Below are positions 49,512 through 61,184 of a DNA stretch of 64,000 nucleotides, in pieces. The notes beneath the pieces were generated by a model. That model was not told the DNA's origin. It did not search any database and saw only the letters and a list, made by a program, of their open reading frames with translations. Numbering within the stretch: position 1 is the first letter of the stretch; every line of letters begins with the position of its first letter. The stretch spans positions 102,681,501 to 102,745,500 of the forward strand of contig NC_092334.1 in assembly GCF_046630445.1 (NCBI RefSeq), given 5' to 3'. Origin of the DNA: Rutidosis leptorrhynchoides. Lineage: Eukaryota > Streptophyta > Magnoliopsida > Asterales > Asteraceae. The position numbers were made by a program, and so were the translations under genes.

Positions 49512-50081
49512 TCAAGGTACATAATGAGATGTTGAGGCATATGGTGTTGAAACTTGGTTTGTTGGTGGTACTGGTGTTGATATTGCTGGTACTGTTGGTT
49601 TCGGTGATGTTGCTGAAGCTGTTACGTTTTGCACCATATTTTCCAAGGCTACAACTCGGGCACGAATCTCGTTAACTTCTTCTATTACTCCAGGGTGATT
49701 GTCGGTTCGGACGAGCGGATAAATAAGATCTAGAATTTGGTATAGTATATAGTCGTGACGAGATACTCTGGAAATGAGAGAGAAAATGGTGTTTCGGACA
49801 AGTTCGCCGGTAAGTGCTTCAGGTTCTTCGCCAAGAGGGCAATGTGGTGGATGGAAAGGATTGCCTTCTTCTTGTCTCCAATTATTAAGTAGACTATGAA
49901 CCCATCCCCAATTCATCCAGAATAGATGATGGCTGATTGGTTGATCCATTCCAGTCACACTGCTTTCGGAGCTTGAGTGGGATTCCATTTCGGAATCCGA
50001 GTGACTTGAACTAATGACGAATCCCATTTCGTACGATTGAATAAAGGATTTTTCGATATGAAATGATTTTCCGGCTATCAT
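49512..50081 (-). CDS. E2 gag-like protein, 189 aa, intact
   Basis: The only ORF of E2, starting about 340 bp after the primer site, where gag is expected. The N-terminal third is Ser/Glu-rich (SDSEMESHSSSESS). The middle has a Trp/aromatic-rich block (MNWGWVHSLLNNW, EEGNPFHPPHCPLG) that is the best-conserved part in the E1 copy. A predicted coiled coil (VIEEVNEIRARVVALENMV) follows, then a Pro/Thr/Ser-rich tail. There is no zinc knuckle and no enzyme motif. The disabled E1 version (10591-11124 plus 2466-2600) shares all blocks. Function unknown; a structural or parasitic gag-type protein is inferred from position. Confidence 0.6.
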   Translation of the reverse strand: MIAGKSFHIEKSFIQSYEMGFVISSSHSDSEMESHSSSESSVTGMDQPISHHLFWMNWGWVHSLLNNWRQEEGNPFHPPHCPLGEEPEALTGELVRNTIFSLISRVSRHDYILYQILDLIYPLVRTDNHPGVIEEVNEIRARVVALENMVQNVTASATSPKPTVPAISTPVPPTNQVSTPYASTSHYVP

Positions 50082-50422
50082 ATGGTATTCTAATTACATA
50101 GAATATCTATATATATAGAGCAAAAGATTTCGTAGATTATGGAGGGATTTACGGAATATGTCAGGCAAAGTTTACAGTAACAGATATGCTAAGATATGAA
50201 TTAGCAGATACGCTAAGATACGAATCTTGTCTATACACTATTTATGCAATCAATGCAATAAGATGCGTCTAGACTTTAAGGATGATAAGTAGGTAATTTT
50301 TGACACGAAATGGTAAGCAAAACTTTTGACATGCAGACACGGTCGAAGTCCAGACTCACTAATGCATCTAAACAACTATTAGTTAGACATACTAATGCAA
50401 GACCTGGTTCGCTAAGACCACC

Positions 50423-50434
50423 GCTATGATACCA
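50423..50434 (-). other. Primer binding site of E2 (tRNA-iMet type, one mismatch)
   Basis: On the minus strand it reads TGGTATCATAGC against the standard TGGTATCAGAGC, four bases after the LTR end at 50439. Confidence 0.8.
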
Positions 50435-51353
50435 CCTTTGTAACCCGTCCTAATCCATCTGGACGAATACATTACATTTGGTTACATCGCGAGGTATTTG
50501 ACCTCTAAATGATACATTTTACAAACATTGCATTCGTTTTTAAAAGACAAACTTTTATTACATCGAAAGTTTACAGACATGCATACCATTTCATAATATA
50601 TCCAAACTATCAATAACTTAATAATAATCTTGTTGAACTCAACGACTCGAATGCAACGTCTTTTGAAATATGTCATGAATGACTCCAAGTAATATCTCTA
50701 AAATGAGCAAATGCACAGCGGAAGATTTCTTTCATACCTGAGAATAAACATGCTTTCAAGTGTCAACCAAAAGGTTGGTGAGTTCATTAGATTATCGTAA
50801 TCAACCATTTCCATAATTTTAATAGACCACAAGATTTCATTTAATCAATAATAATACACTCGTAAGTGTTTAAAATTCATTCATATGGATTGAACACCTG
50901 GTAACCGACATTAACAAAATGCATCTAGAATATCCCCAAAAATAAAATTGAAGTACTAAAGCAGTTCAAATTCTCTGACTGGGGCTTGTCAAGGCCCATA
51001 GATCTATCTTTAGGATTCACGTCAATTGGTGGCAATTATAATAAACACCAATTCTTAGGCTACCAAGTTCAACAAGGACGATATCCGGTATAACAATTCA
51101 ACCATAGAATGTAGTTCCGATTACTTTTGTCTATTTCGTAAAACATTTATAAAAGCAGCGCATGTATTCTCAGTCTCAAAAATATATATTGCAAAAGCAT
51201 TTAAAAAGGGAGCAAATGAAACTCACTATACGATATTTTGTAGTAAAAATATGCATATGACGTTACTGAACAATGCAGGGTTGGCCTCAGATTCATGAAC
51301 TTATATCATTTATATATATATTAAAACATTTAATGAAAAACACATAATTTCAT

Positions 51354-51356
<3 letters not shown>

Positions 51357-51443
<87 letters not shown>
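51357..51443. repeat. (TA)n microsatellite
   Basis: About 87 bp of pure TA. Confidence 0.95.
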
Positions 51444-51447
<4 letters not shown>

Positions 51448-51747
51448 TCTATATTTGTAGTTATATTCCATTTAAAACATATACTTATATTATATCTTAA
51501 ATTATATTCTATATATTTACTTTGTATATATATATATATAAAATGATTAGTATCTATATATTTAGTTATATTAATATATCTATATATATGTATATATAAT
51601 TAGTATTATATTTAAGAAATATTATTAGTTTGTTATATGTAAGTATTTATATAAGAAATGTTAATATTTTTAATATGTAGTTATATGAAATAAAATTTTA
51701 GTATATGTAATAAGTATATTTTATGTACAAAATCTTTATCTGTTGTA

Positions 51748-51749
<2 letters not shown>

Positions 51750-51779
<30 letters not shown>

Positions 51780-51889
51780 TAAATATTAATTTTTAAAATG
51801 ATAATTTTAATGATACTTTTACTAAAAATGATTCTTTTAGTAATAATATAGTTGTAATAATAATAATAATGTTACTCGTAGTAAAAATG

Positions 51890-51925
<36 letters not shown>

Positions 51926-52010
51926 GTAATAGTAATAATAATTATAATATCTATAATAATAATGATTTTTCTAATAATGATAATAATAATATATTAATGA
52001 TAATACTTAT

Positions 52011-52048
<38 letters not shown>

Positions 52049-52099
52049 ATACTTAATAATAATAATAAAAATAATTATAATTATAATTATAATTATAAT

Positions 52100-52165
<66 letters not shown>
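51750..52165. repeat. (TAA)n/(ATAAT)n microsatellite field
   Basis: Several TAA arrays with short unique gaps, the longest at about 52100-52165, plus an (ATAATT)n run at 52072-52100. It corresponds to the (TAA)n region of LTR copy 1. Confidence 0.9.
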
Positions 52166-52169
<4 letters not shown>

Positions 52170-54423
52170 TTAGAATACAACCTTTGAAGAAACAAGCTTC
52201 AAAAAAATAAAACGACACTGCCCAGAATGGAACCCGAGACCTCTCGGTTGCACCCAACACTCCATGCCATCCCTCTGTCTTTGTTTTTCTGTTCTAATTA
52301 ATTCCCTATATTTAATTAACCCGTTTTCTTTTTTTCTTCTTCCCCAAAAAAATTCGACTGGAAACAGGAATAGATACAATAGCAGTTGCAGTTACCGTCC
52401 ACCATGGTTTCGATGTTGGTTGAGGTGTTTAATCGTGTTTGAATTAAAGGTGGTGGGTGTGTTGGGTATCGAGTTAAAACAGGAACATTCTATCATCGAA
52501 CAATCATCATCATCGTTAGTCTTTATTTTAATACCATCATTATTTTCTTCTTCGTTGATTAACAGAAACAGAAACAAGGAGACATCGAATAAGAATGACA
52601 TAGCAGCAATAGCATCAATTTCCAAATATCATATAATCATCATAATCATCTTCAAGATCATCTTAAAAGAAAAAGAAAGAAAGGAAATCATCACGCATCT
52701 TAACATCATGTATTACGTATCAATCTATTGCCATCGTTTTAGTTCAATCAGAAAAAGAAAGAAAGGAATTAGCTGAATCACAGCCCAACTGAAAAAGAAT
52801 TACGGTGATCAATAGAAAACAGGAACGGGTTACATGATCAGTCCAACAACTAGCAGTCCATTAACGGCCCAATCAGAGAAACTGGAGTTCGGTCCATAAA
52901 AGGGAGTCCAAAAATAATATAATTAAGTCCAACAAAATGACTTGTATGATGTCGATCTCATCTGGTAACTTGGGATTCGAATTATCAGATTCAAAACAAA
53001 AAAAACAAAAAAACGCATGCTCTCATCATTGTTTCATCATCATTACCTCATCATCCATTATCATAAAACAACATCATCACCATTCCTAATCATCATCATC
53101 TCTTTGTCTTTTTATCATTATCAAAAGAAGAAAAAGAAAAGAAAAAAAATATAACGTTGGTTTTGTTTGGCCTCAAACAGAAAAAAAAATAGTAGCAGCT
53201 GAGACTTCGAATGGAGGTTGATGGTGGTTAATGGATGCCGTTTTTGTCGGACATAAACATAAAACGAAGGCAGTAGCAGGTACAACAGGTTGTGCTTGTT
53301 TTGAAGAGTGTTGGTGGTTTTAAGAAATAAAACAGAAATTGAAACACGTAAGTAGTAGCTGGGTTTGGGGTTTGTTTGGATGGTTTTCGAATACATGAAA
53401 ACAGGAAATAGATATGAGAAGTGGACTGCAGCAGTTTGTGGTGTTTAAATGGTTATCAAGGTGGTGTTTTGGGTCGTCCTTGGTGGGTATGTTGATCACG
53501 AAACAGGAGCAGCCAGTTTCTCTCCTTGAGGCTGTCGAACAGAAAGTAATTGCAGTAATTATTTGCGTTACAGCAGAAGGTGGCTAGTTGTGATGGTTGT
53601 CGTGGTGGTGGTGGTGAAAAAGTGGTGTTGGTTCCAACTGAAAACAAAAACAAGGTGTAGTGGTTCCAAGATTTATTTGGGTTTCGATGGTGATCGTGTT
53701 TAGTGGATTGAGGTGATCGAGTAAAAAATATAGTGACAAGTATTGGTGGTGTAGGGTTCATGATCATAACCAAAAGAAGCTTAAGGTGGTGGTTCGATGG
53801 TGGTTTAGTTATAACCGAAACTAATAGTAGTTAGCGGTGTACTACGGTGGTATTGGTGGGTTGAGTAATCAATAAGAAGTGAAGTAGAAGAGAAAAGTTA
53901 TATGTTATATCATATATCTCCTATTATATAATTTAGTTGGATAGTGAGATTTGAAAAAAAAAAAAAAAAAGACACACAGTACCTAATAATTAATCACGGG
54001 AGTACATATATAATATATTATAATAATTAATAAATATCATGTGAATTAGAAAGGATCACAGTAAAGCCATCAGATCCTATTCAGCCTAGTCGACATAAAA
54101 TTTAGAATATTATTTTGTGGTCCGTTGATAATCAGTGGCGAATAAAAGTGTTCAGAAAAATATCATATTTTTAAATTAACTATATTTATTTATTTTGGTC
54201 ATTATGGTATAAAATTCGAGCATTAACTATTAAATATAATTTACATTAATTATTCACTCCCAACCCCAAGTAAAATATAAAAAAGTTTTAAAATTCAATA
54301 AATAGTTTCTAAATACATTCTTAATAAGCCTATAGTTTGTAAAACTCATTCTCGGCTAACCGTTTATTTTAAAGTCACATAAGTTTCTTTTTAACTCATT
54401 TACTGTCAATCAAATGACAATTG

Positions 54424-57400
54424 TGTAGCTACCCGACAAGATCGTCATTGACGGCGCCGTCTACTTAGGTCCCGTTACGTGGTCATAAGTCTTTAAAATA
54501 ATGTTTGACCAAAGATATATCACATTCATTTCAAATGTAAGAGTGTTTCAAAGTTTACAAGAATTGTTCAACCAAAAGTTACGTTACTAAGTTATAAGTA
54601 CAATTGAAACCTATGCGACACAATTTTAGATAAAGTCAAAAGACGCTCCACGTATGCATGTATACTCGACATCCAAGCAAGTATCAAAAGTAATGAGCGG
54701 AAGCATGTATCACAAAACGTTCAAGGACCTGAGAAAAACATAGAAATCTGTCAACGAAAATGTTGGTGAAATCATAGGTTTAAGTAAGTAAGTACAAATG
54801 AACCACAAGATTTATATCCTTAAAATAATAGTAAACTATTCTAAAATTGTTATCACGAGCACCCAATTATCAAGGCTTAACTTTCCATCCATAGAACCCC
54901 ATCACAATAGTGTTAGAACATACACTGTTTCTCAAAAATATATTTCCTCCAAACTTAACTGATTTCAACTTACGAGTCCGCAAAGTAGACCCAAGAGTCA
55001 TTTTTGACATTTTACCAAAACTAAAAGTTAGCCCCAAAATCCTGTTTTCATGCTCGTTTTAAACTAGTTTTGACTCGATAAAATTATACATATCTTATAT
55101 CATTTTGAAGCATCTCATATCTACTTTCTAACCCAATTAATAGCTTTCACCATAACTTACTCATTTACAATTTACGAGCCTACAAAGTGAGCCCGAGAGT
55201 CATTTTGACACTTTCACTAAAATAATAAAATTTTTCCATTGACAACTCAAAATCCAAACCATAATACTTGAGCATGTAAAAATCATGTCATAAGTAAAAA
55301 AAATGATATTTTAGACGTGTTACATACATTTGATCCTCAATATTTCGCATATTGGTCAAAGTAGACGCGTATGACCCAAATGAGTCATAAATACCCATTT
55401 TGACCAAAACATGCCAAAACTCATTTTTAAAACATTACAATCTTCAAACTTACTTAAATTGATATATCGGACATGTCCAAGTTGCCCGTTACTCATTTCG
55501 ATACATTTTGGCTTAAATGAGTCAAGTGTTCAAATGGACGGTTTAAATTACATGGTTTATATTTATACAAAATTTTCACTTTTGAACACCCCACACTATA
55601 TGAAATAGTTAATATAAGTGTATTAAGTTCGTACAAAAAGTCTCAAGTCTCTAGCATTGGTCATTATTTTTATAACCCGAAACATTTACAAAAACACACG
55701 TTTAAAATCGTATTTACAGCAGCAACTTCTGTGATTTTTAGAAAAATCATCGCAACTCCAAATCAGTCACCGGCAATTGGAGATGCGGCATTTTTAAGTG
55801 GAGAATCTACCCAATTTTTCGTATAGTCTCATTCGACCCAGAACAGCCCCAGAAACAGCAAACGTACCCGCTGGTCGAATCAGTTTTTTAAAAGCACTTT
55901 TAATAAAATGTACAAAACTTTAAACGAGTGTATAGGGTTCAAGAAAAATCGAAATGACCCAATTCTTGAGTCTAAATTCAATAGATTTTCGACTTCTACA
56001 ATCTTATCAACCCAGGTTTTTAATTACACCTCGTTAACCGTGTCAAAAACGTACTTTTTCAGCCTATCCCGAAATGTACCTTATTTTTAATCATAACTTT
56101 TGACCCGTTCGCCCAATTTACGCAATATCTATATGAAAATTTAACTACTTTTCGAGAGTAATTCATCTAAAAACTTATCATAATCAGTTACTAAGATTTA
56201 CCTGCTCAGAATCAGATAAGCAGTTACGCATGTTTATATCAAAATCTATTTACGCGTAGTTTTTGATCCGTTAATCGAAATCAAACGATTCTTAAACCAA
56301 AAGTTATTAATTTTTCAAACTCTTTTCAAATATCATCATGCCAAGAACGGATTGTAAACTCAAATTTTCCAGAATCCCAATTTCAAATACGAATTTTCAA
56401 TCCGAAATCAATTAATCATAACTTTTGATCTAGAAATCGAAATCACATGATATCTTAAATGAAAATTTATTAATTTTTCAAGAGCAATACATTTATACAC
56501 ATATCATAAACTGAAAATATCATGTTCATATCAGTATAATACCATTCAAATTCGTGATCATTCATAAAAACGAGTTAAAACTTCAATTAAACATAACATG
56601 AGCATACGATAACGAAAATTCGAAATTCCAAAGCCCAAACTTATTAGTTTTTCAAAAGGATTCTGATTATCTCATAATATTATACATTCAACAAGTTTAA
56701 GTTTCTGACCTCACACAAAACAAATTCGTGATTCATCAAAAAGTCATCAAACGATCAAATTAACGAATAATATCATTCATACATACAAGGACTTGAGCAC
56801 TAGACACTATATCTATCCTAAAATGTAACAAAAACATGAAAACCCAAAAATTAGAGTTTTTAAAACTTACCCTAATCGTGAAATTGTTGGTATGGATGTG
56901 TAGAGCTCTTTGAGAGGAATCCGAATATGTAAACGATTTTGTGATCAAGCAAATATTGAAAGAGAATTTGAGGATGGAAGTGAAGAAGAAAATGGGTTTT
57001 CATGGGAGGAAGAAGAAAGAACAGAGATGTAGATAGGTTAGATAGATATCACGGTTTTAATAAGGATACGTAGTCACGGGTGATATATTTATCTCAATAA
57101 TAGATATCACGGATGTAATAATTAATAAACACGGGTATTAAATGTGTGGTCACAAGTAAATAGATATATCACGGGTGTAATAATTAGGTAAACACGGGTA
57201 ATACTGTATAGTTATGGGTTATAATTAAATTTTTATCCATTAGCTAAAACCCAATGTATTTTATCTTAATATTATTCAATAATTAGTTAATAATATATCT
57301 ATATTGTTTGAAATCTTTTAAACTCTTGACGTCATACTTAGTGTGTGTGTTTCATAAAATACTTATTTATTATATTTTACATCAAATAAATATTTGTCCT

Positions 57401-57922
57401 TTATTGAAACATGAATGTTTAAATTAATTTTTCCCAAGTTTAATTTAAGAATATCCTAATTAATTAAAATAATTTTTAAAACTTAATTATTATTTAAAAT
57501 AAGTATTCATACGTTTCGTTGTCTGAAAAGTTATTTTTCCTGGTTTCATTAACTGTAGTGCTTTATTAAAAAAAATAAATATTAAAAAAAATAGTATAAA
57601 AATTTCTTACAACTTGGATCTAAATAGTAATTAGAAATAGATACGGATTTAGTGATGTCGAAATTCAATTAAATCATTTATTATATATTTTTATTTATCA
57701 TTTTATTTTATTTTTTTAATAAAGTAATTATATATATTTCATAAATTATTAGTTTCAATTATTAATTTTATTATTACTAATATTCAAAATTTTCTAATGA
57801 TAAATTAACACATATCAAAAGTAGCATGCTCTATAATATAGAGAAAAAAATTTGGCGTGGAAAAATAAATGAATTTAATAAATGGTTGTTAAGTATTTAA
57901 CGGAAAAAGTCGGGTTATTACA
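54424..57922 (-). mobile_element. Chimeric Ty3/gypsy LTR
   Basis: The first 523 bp (54424-54946) are nearly identical to 44586-45108, then the sequence switches abruptly to an unrelated LTR-like stretch ending ...GGGTTATTACA (minus: TGTAATAACCCGAC, another common plant LTR start). Total 3.5 kb. The left flank is AATTG but the right flank is AATGT, so the two ends do not come from one clean insertion. It has no coding region. Confidence 0.55.
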
Positions 57923-58107
57923 AATGTACTACCTGCACCAATTTATATAATACAGTTAGGCTTGAAAGCTACAATTCATCCAATGAATGAAAAAGATTTG
58001 AGAAGATTGGTGTTTGTTTACCTTTTGGTACATAAACCCAATGTTGGACTGAAGGAAAGTAAATAAGAACTGTTAAGATGGAAGTTTTGGGTTGAACTGT
58101 TAAGATG
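57923..58107. other. Short unique spacer
   Basis: Contains repeated ACCCAATGTTGGAC and AACTGTTAAGATGGA segments (about 58029-58120) but no gene. Confidence 0.4.
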
Positions 58108-58209
58108 GAAACCCAATGTTGGACCGAGGAGACCAAGGGTTCGAGTCTCGGGGGGGGGGGGGAGGGGGGGGATTTTCGTGAATTAACTCTAACCACTAAC
58201 ATTGCCTTT

Positions 58210-58253
<44 letters not shown>
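58108..58253 (+). mobile_element. tRNA-derived SINE fragment with poly(A) tail
   Basis: It has a B-box-like GGTTCGAGTCTC (58138-58149), a G-rich run (58150-58171), then ATTAACTCTAACC, TTGCCTTTC and about 43 A's. No good A box is seen, so the 5' end is probably truncated. The TTGCCTTTC(A)n end is shared with the LINE derivative at 61793-62653. No clear TSD was found. Confidence 0.5.
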
Positions 58254-58255
<2 letters not shown>

Positions 58256-58740
58256 TCCTTTGAGATATGTAATCCTATAATCTCTTGTATATTACTTAAT
58301 AATAGTTTTTGTAGCTCTCATTGTAAACTTACTTTTAAGCCGAATGATGCAGACTGGTACTTATTTTGCAAGCAAATATAAACTATTTTTCATACATAAA
58401 GGCTCCTAAATTGCTATGGTTTGAAGCCGATGCGGCCCATACCAAACAATGACATATTTTTAATCCCGACCCTGTCTTGATACGGTACCCATTTTGTCAC
58501 TTTTACTTTTATTGTCAGATTAGATATGTAGAGTCCGTGCTTCGAATCAATATCTGTTACGATTAATATTCATTGCCATGTGAAATTTCAGGAACAAATA
58601 AGGTCTTTAACAATAGATATAAGTTTGTGTTTGCAAAAGTTTATATTATGTCTCAATCTCTTTACCCACAGTAAAAAAAATCTAAGTTTACTGGTTTAAT
58701 AAGTAAATATGTATAAGATGGTTAGAAATTGAGTTATTTA
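58254..58740. other. Spacer, nothing recognised
   Basis: AT-rich, no open frame or repeat boundary of note. Confidence 0.4.
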
Positions 58741-58912
58741 AAATGGGTCGGGTATTTACCCGGACCGCATGGACCGAAGGTAGAATTGGACCGAACCGAA
58801 CCGTTTATAAATGGTCCCGTTCTCAGTTCTTATTTTCGTAAAAAATTGGGTTTCGATTTGGTTCGGGTATTGTCTGGTTCGGTCAGGGTATGGACCATGC
58901 ACAGCCGTAGTT
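58741..58912. mobile_element. hAT-type transposon end fragment
   Basis: GGACCGAACCGAACCG and GGTTCGGTCAGGGTATGGACC segments lead to a terminal CCATGCACAGCCGTA, whose complement TACGGCTGTGCATGG resembles the GGGCTGTGCA terminal motif of plant hAT elements and MITEs. The other terminus and an 8-bp TSD were not found. Confidence 0.4.
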
Positions 58913-59823
58913 GACATATTGTTGAGTTTGAGGTCATCAAGTGTCTATTTACATGTTATGACTTTGATTTATTTGATAACTTATTACTACGTATATTTTA
59001 TTTAGCCAATGCATTTAAATCTATTTGTTAGAGAAAGGTACATAAATTATAAAGAGGTACTCCATATTATTTATTAGTTAAATATACGATAAAATTATAG
59101 TCCGTATATGGTGATGTCTTTAAACATGTGTAAATTGTGCGGTCGCACGAAAGGAGCCCAAAATTTTGTAATACCTTTATAATTATATAAATTAATTAAC
59201 ATATTTAGAAAAAGTTTAAAGCGAAAAGCGAACGAAGATTATTAATATTGATATTATTATTATTATTATATTTTTATGTAGTATTATTTTTGCCGTTGAT
59301 GAGCCCGAAAAACTTGTTAATCAAGTGGTTACGTTAGAATTAGTCGGTTCGTAAAGTGGAGCGGATACCCACGTTAACCTAAAAATAATTAACTCGCAAG
59401 GGGCCTTAGAAATCAATGGGACGACCATGTCCGTATATTTTGACTTTGGTAGCTTTTTGTGTTAACTTTCTAAATTTAATTTTAATATCCATCACAAACG
59501 TAAATATAATTTTGTTAACTAACATTGACATGGCATATAATTATTGAAAATTTATGAGCACTGACATGTAGAATTTTTGCTTAGTTGTCAAAAAACTATG
59601 TATACCAAATAAGCTTTTCTAGTTAGTCTTTTAGTTATATGGATAAATTGTTATTGTTATTTGTTATTGTTACTAAGGTTTGTGAGAAAAAATAATATCT
59701 CACGTTAGATATATCATATTTATTTATATTTAAGTTATTTTCAATGTTAGTCTTTAAAGTTGTTAATATATTAATATTAATATCTATATTTATATTTATA
59801 TTTATATTTATATTTATATTATA
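58913..59823. other. Spacer, no gene recognised
   Basis: AT-rich; no repeat boundary seen apart from (ATATTT)n at 59775-59820. Confidence 0.4.
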
Positions 59824-60136
59824 TCTATATATCTAAAAGACATCTTGGAAATGAATAGTAACTTTTATAATTTTCACAAACTTACCCCAAACTTTTTATT
59901 TTTTTACATTTCACACACACTCTTTCTAATATTTAAGTTTAAAGTTTTTATAAACTTGCCACAAACTTTCTCATTTTATAACTTAACAATTAAACTTTTC
60001 ATTCATTATAAATCGACCACATAATTTTTCCTATCTAATAACCATTCATTGCCACAAACTTTCTCATTTTATAACTTAACAATTAAACTTTTCATTCATT
60101 ATAAATCGACCACATAATTTTTCCTATCTAATAACC

Positions 60137-60181
<45 letters not shown>

Positions 60182-60756
60182 TCTATATACCTAAAAGACA
60201 TAGGAGAAATGAATAGTAAACTTTACAAGGTTCACAAACTTACAACAATTTTTTTTTTTAATTCAACCACACCCTTTATAATAGTTAACTTTATAGCTTT
60301 TATAAACTAAACACAAACTTTTCACATTTTATAATTTAACCATAAAACCTCTCATTCATTATAAATCGACCACATAATTATACCTATATACTAAAATGTA
60401 AGACCTTATAAATAGTTAACTTTATGGTTTCTATAATTTTACAACAAACTTTCAATCTTCCGTAAATAAACCACAACCATTATTATAGTTTAACTTTACG
60501 TTTATTAGAAATCAAACACATAACATTCCATTTACTAAGAATCAACCACATAACTTTTCACTTATTACAAATCGTTAATGTTGCTACTATTAATATAATT
60601 GTTATTGTTATGTTATTGTTATTATTTAATTTTTTTTTTTACTTTGAGTTTTTTTACCCATTTCAGTTTATGTCATTTGCTTCTATTTTTTTTTTACTTA
60701 TCATAATCGAATTTAGCTAACGTTCTTCCGCTGCATCGCGAGGGCGCCACAACTAG
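59824..60756 (+). mobile_element. Non-autonomous Helitron candidate
   Basis: It starts TCTATATATCTAAAAGAC after an A and ends CTAG before a T, consistent with Helitron insertion between A and T. About 10 bases before the CTAG lies a weak GC-rich hairpin (CCGCTGCATCGCGAGG). A second start-like TCTATATACCTAAAAGAC occurs at 60182, so two elements or an internal duplication are possible. No coding capacity. Confidence 0.45.
59958..60143. repeat. 93-bp tandem duplication
   Basis: Two near-perfect 93-bp units start GCCACAAACTTTCTCATTTT at 59958 and 60051; a diverged third copy lies at about 60308-60380. (ATT)n follows at 60138-60180. Confidence 0.85.
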
Positions 60757-61032
60757 TTTGTATTATACTACATTATATATATTATTAAAATATTAAATGT
60801 TACTATATTTTTTTGAATGACTATGATTATCATTATCATATACACTCAAGACAAGATGGATTGGAGCTTCCTCATTCGCCCAAACTTGCTGTTCACAATC
60901 TCGGTACTATTTACCTCTTCTTGTACACATTTGTTTTTCTAGCTTTATCATTTAGGGAAAGTAAGTGATACAATATATACAAACATATATACTAGGGAAA
61001 GTAAGTGATATAGTATACATGAACATATATAC

Positions 61033-61170
61033 CACTGCCCGAATGGATGTGTTCTCGGGTACCGTCGATCGGGTTCGAATTTTGGCCCAAACGTATGTGT
61101 TATGTGCAAATGATGAGGGTCGTTGAAATAAATGATCTACTGATGCCAAAAAATCATCGTTAAAAAAAAT
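61033..61170 (+). mobile_element. SINE insertion with 14-bp TSD
   Basis: ATGAACATATATAC flanks it at 61019-61032 and 61171-61184. The 138-bp body has a B-box-like GGGTTCGAATTTTGG (about 61068), then GATGAGGGTCGTTG and a CATCGTTAAAAAAAA tail. Copy A of the duplication has a single uninterrupted version of the target (22606-22619), so the insertion happened in copy B only. Confidence 0.75.
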
Positions 61171-61184
61171 ATGAACATATATAC

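Larger units (their letters stand above)
49257..50438 (-). mobile_element. Internal region of minus-strand element E2
   Basis: It runs from the primer site (50423-50434) leftward to a TTAACGGGTAGGTAA-type polypurine tract (about 49257-49271) and contains one ORF. It is about 1.2 kb long with no protease or pol. The left LTR boundary expected at about 49256 is not clean (no TG start), so the 3' end is rearranged. Confidence 0.6.
50439..54423 (-). repeat. E2/E3-family LTR, copy 3 (5' LTR of E2), interrupted
   Basis: On the minus strand it ends GGGTTACA four bases before the primer site. It contains a (TA)n array (51357-51443), long (TAA)n arrays (51750-52165) and a tRNA-like segment. 53151-54423 is a near-identical twin of 43313-44585. 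At the AATTG site (54419-54423) another LTR begins; the remaining end of this LTR is not found to its right. Confidence 0.6.

Noticed and set aside
52264-52776. 170-aa plus-strand frame
   Set aside because: It lies inside an E2/E3-family LTR, is low in complexity toward its end and has no counterpart open in the other LTR copy.
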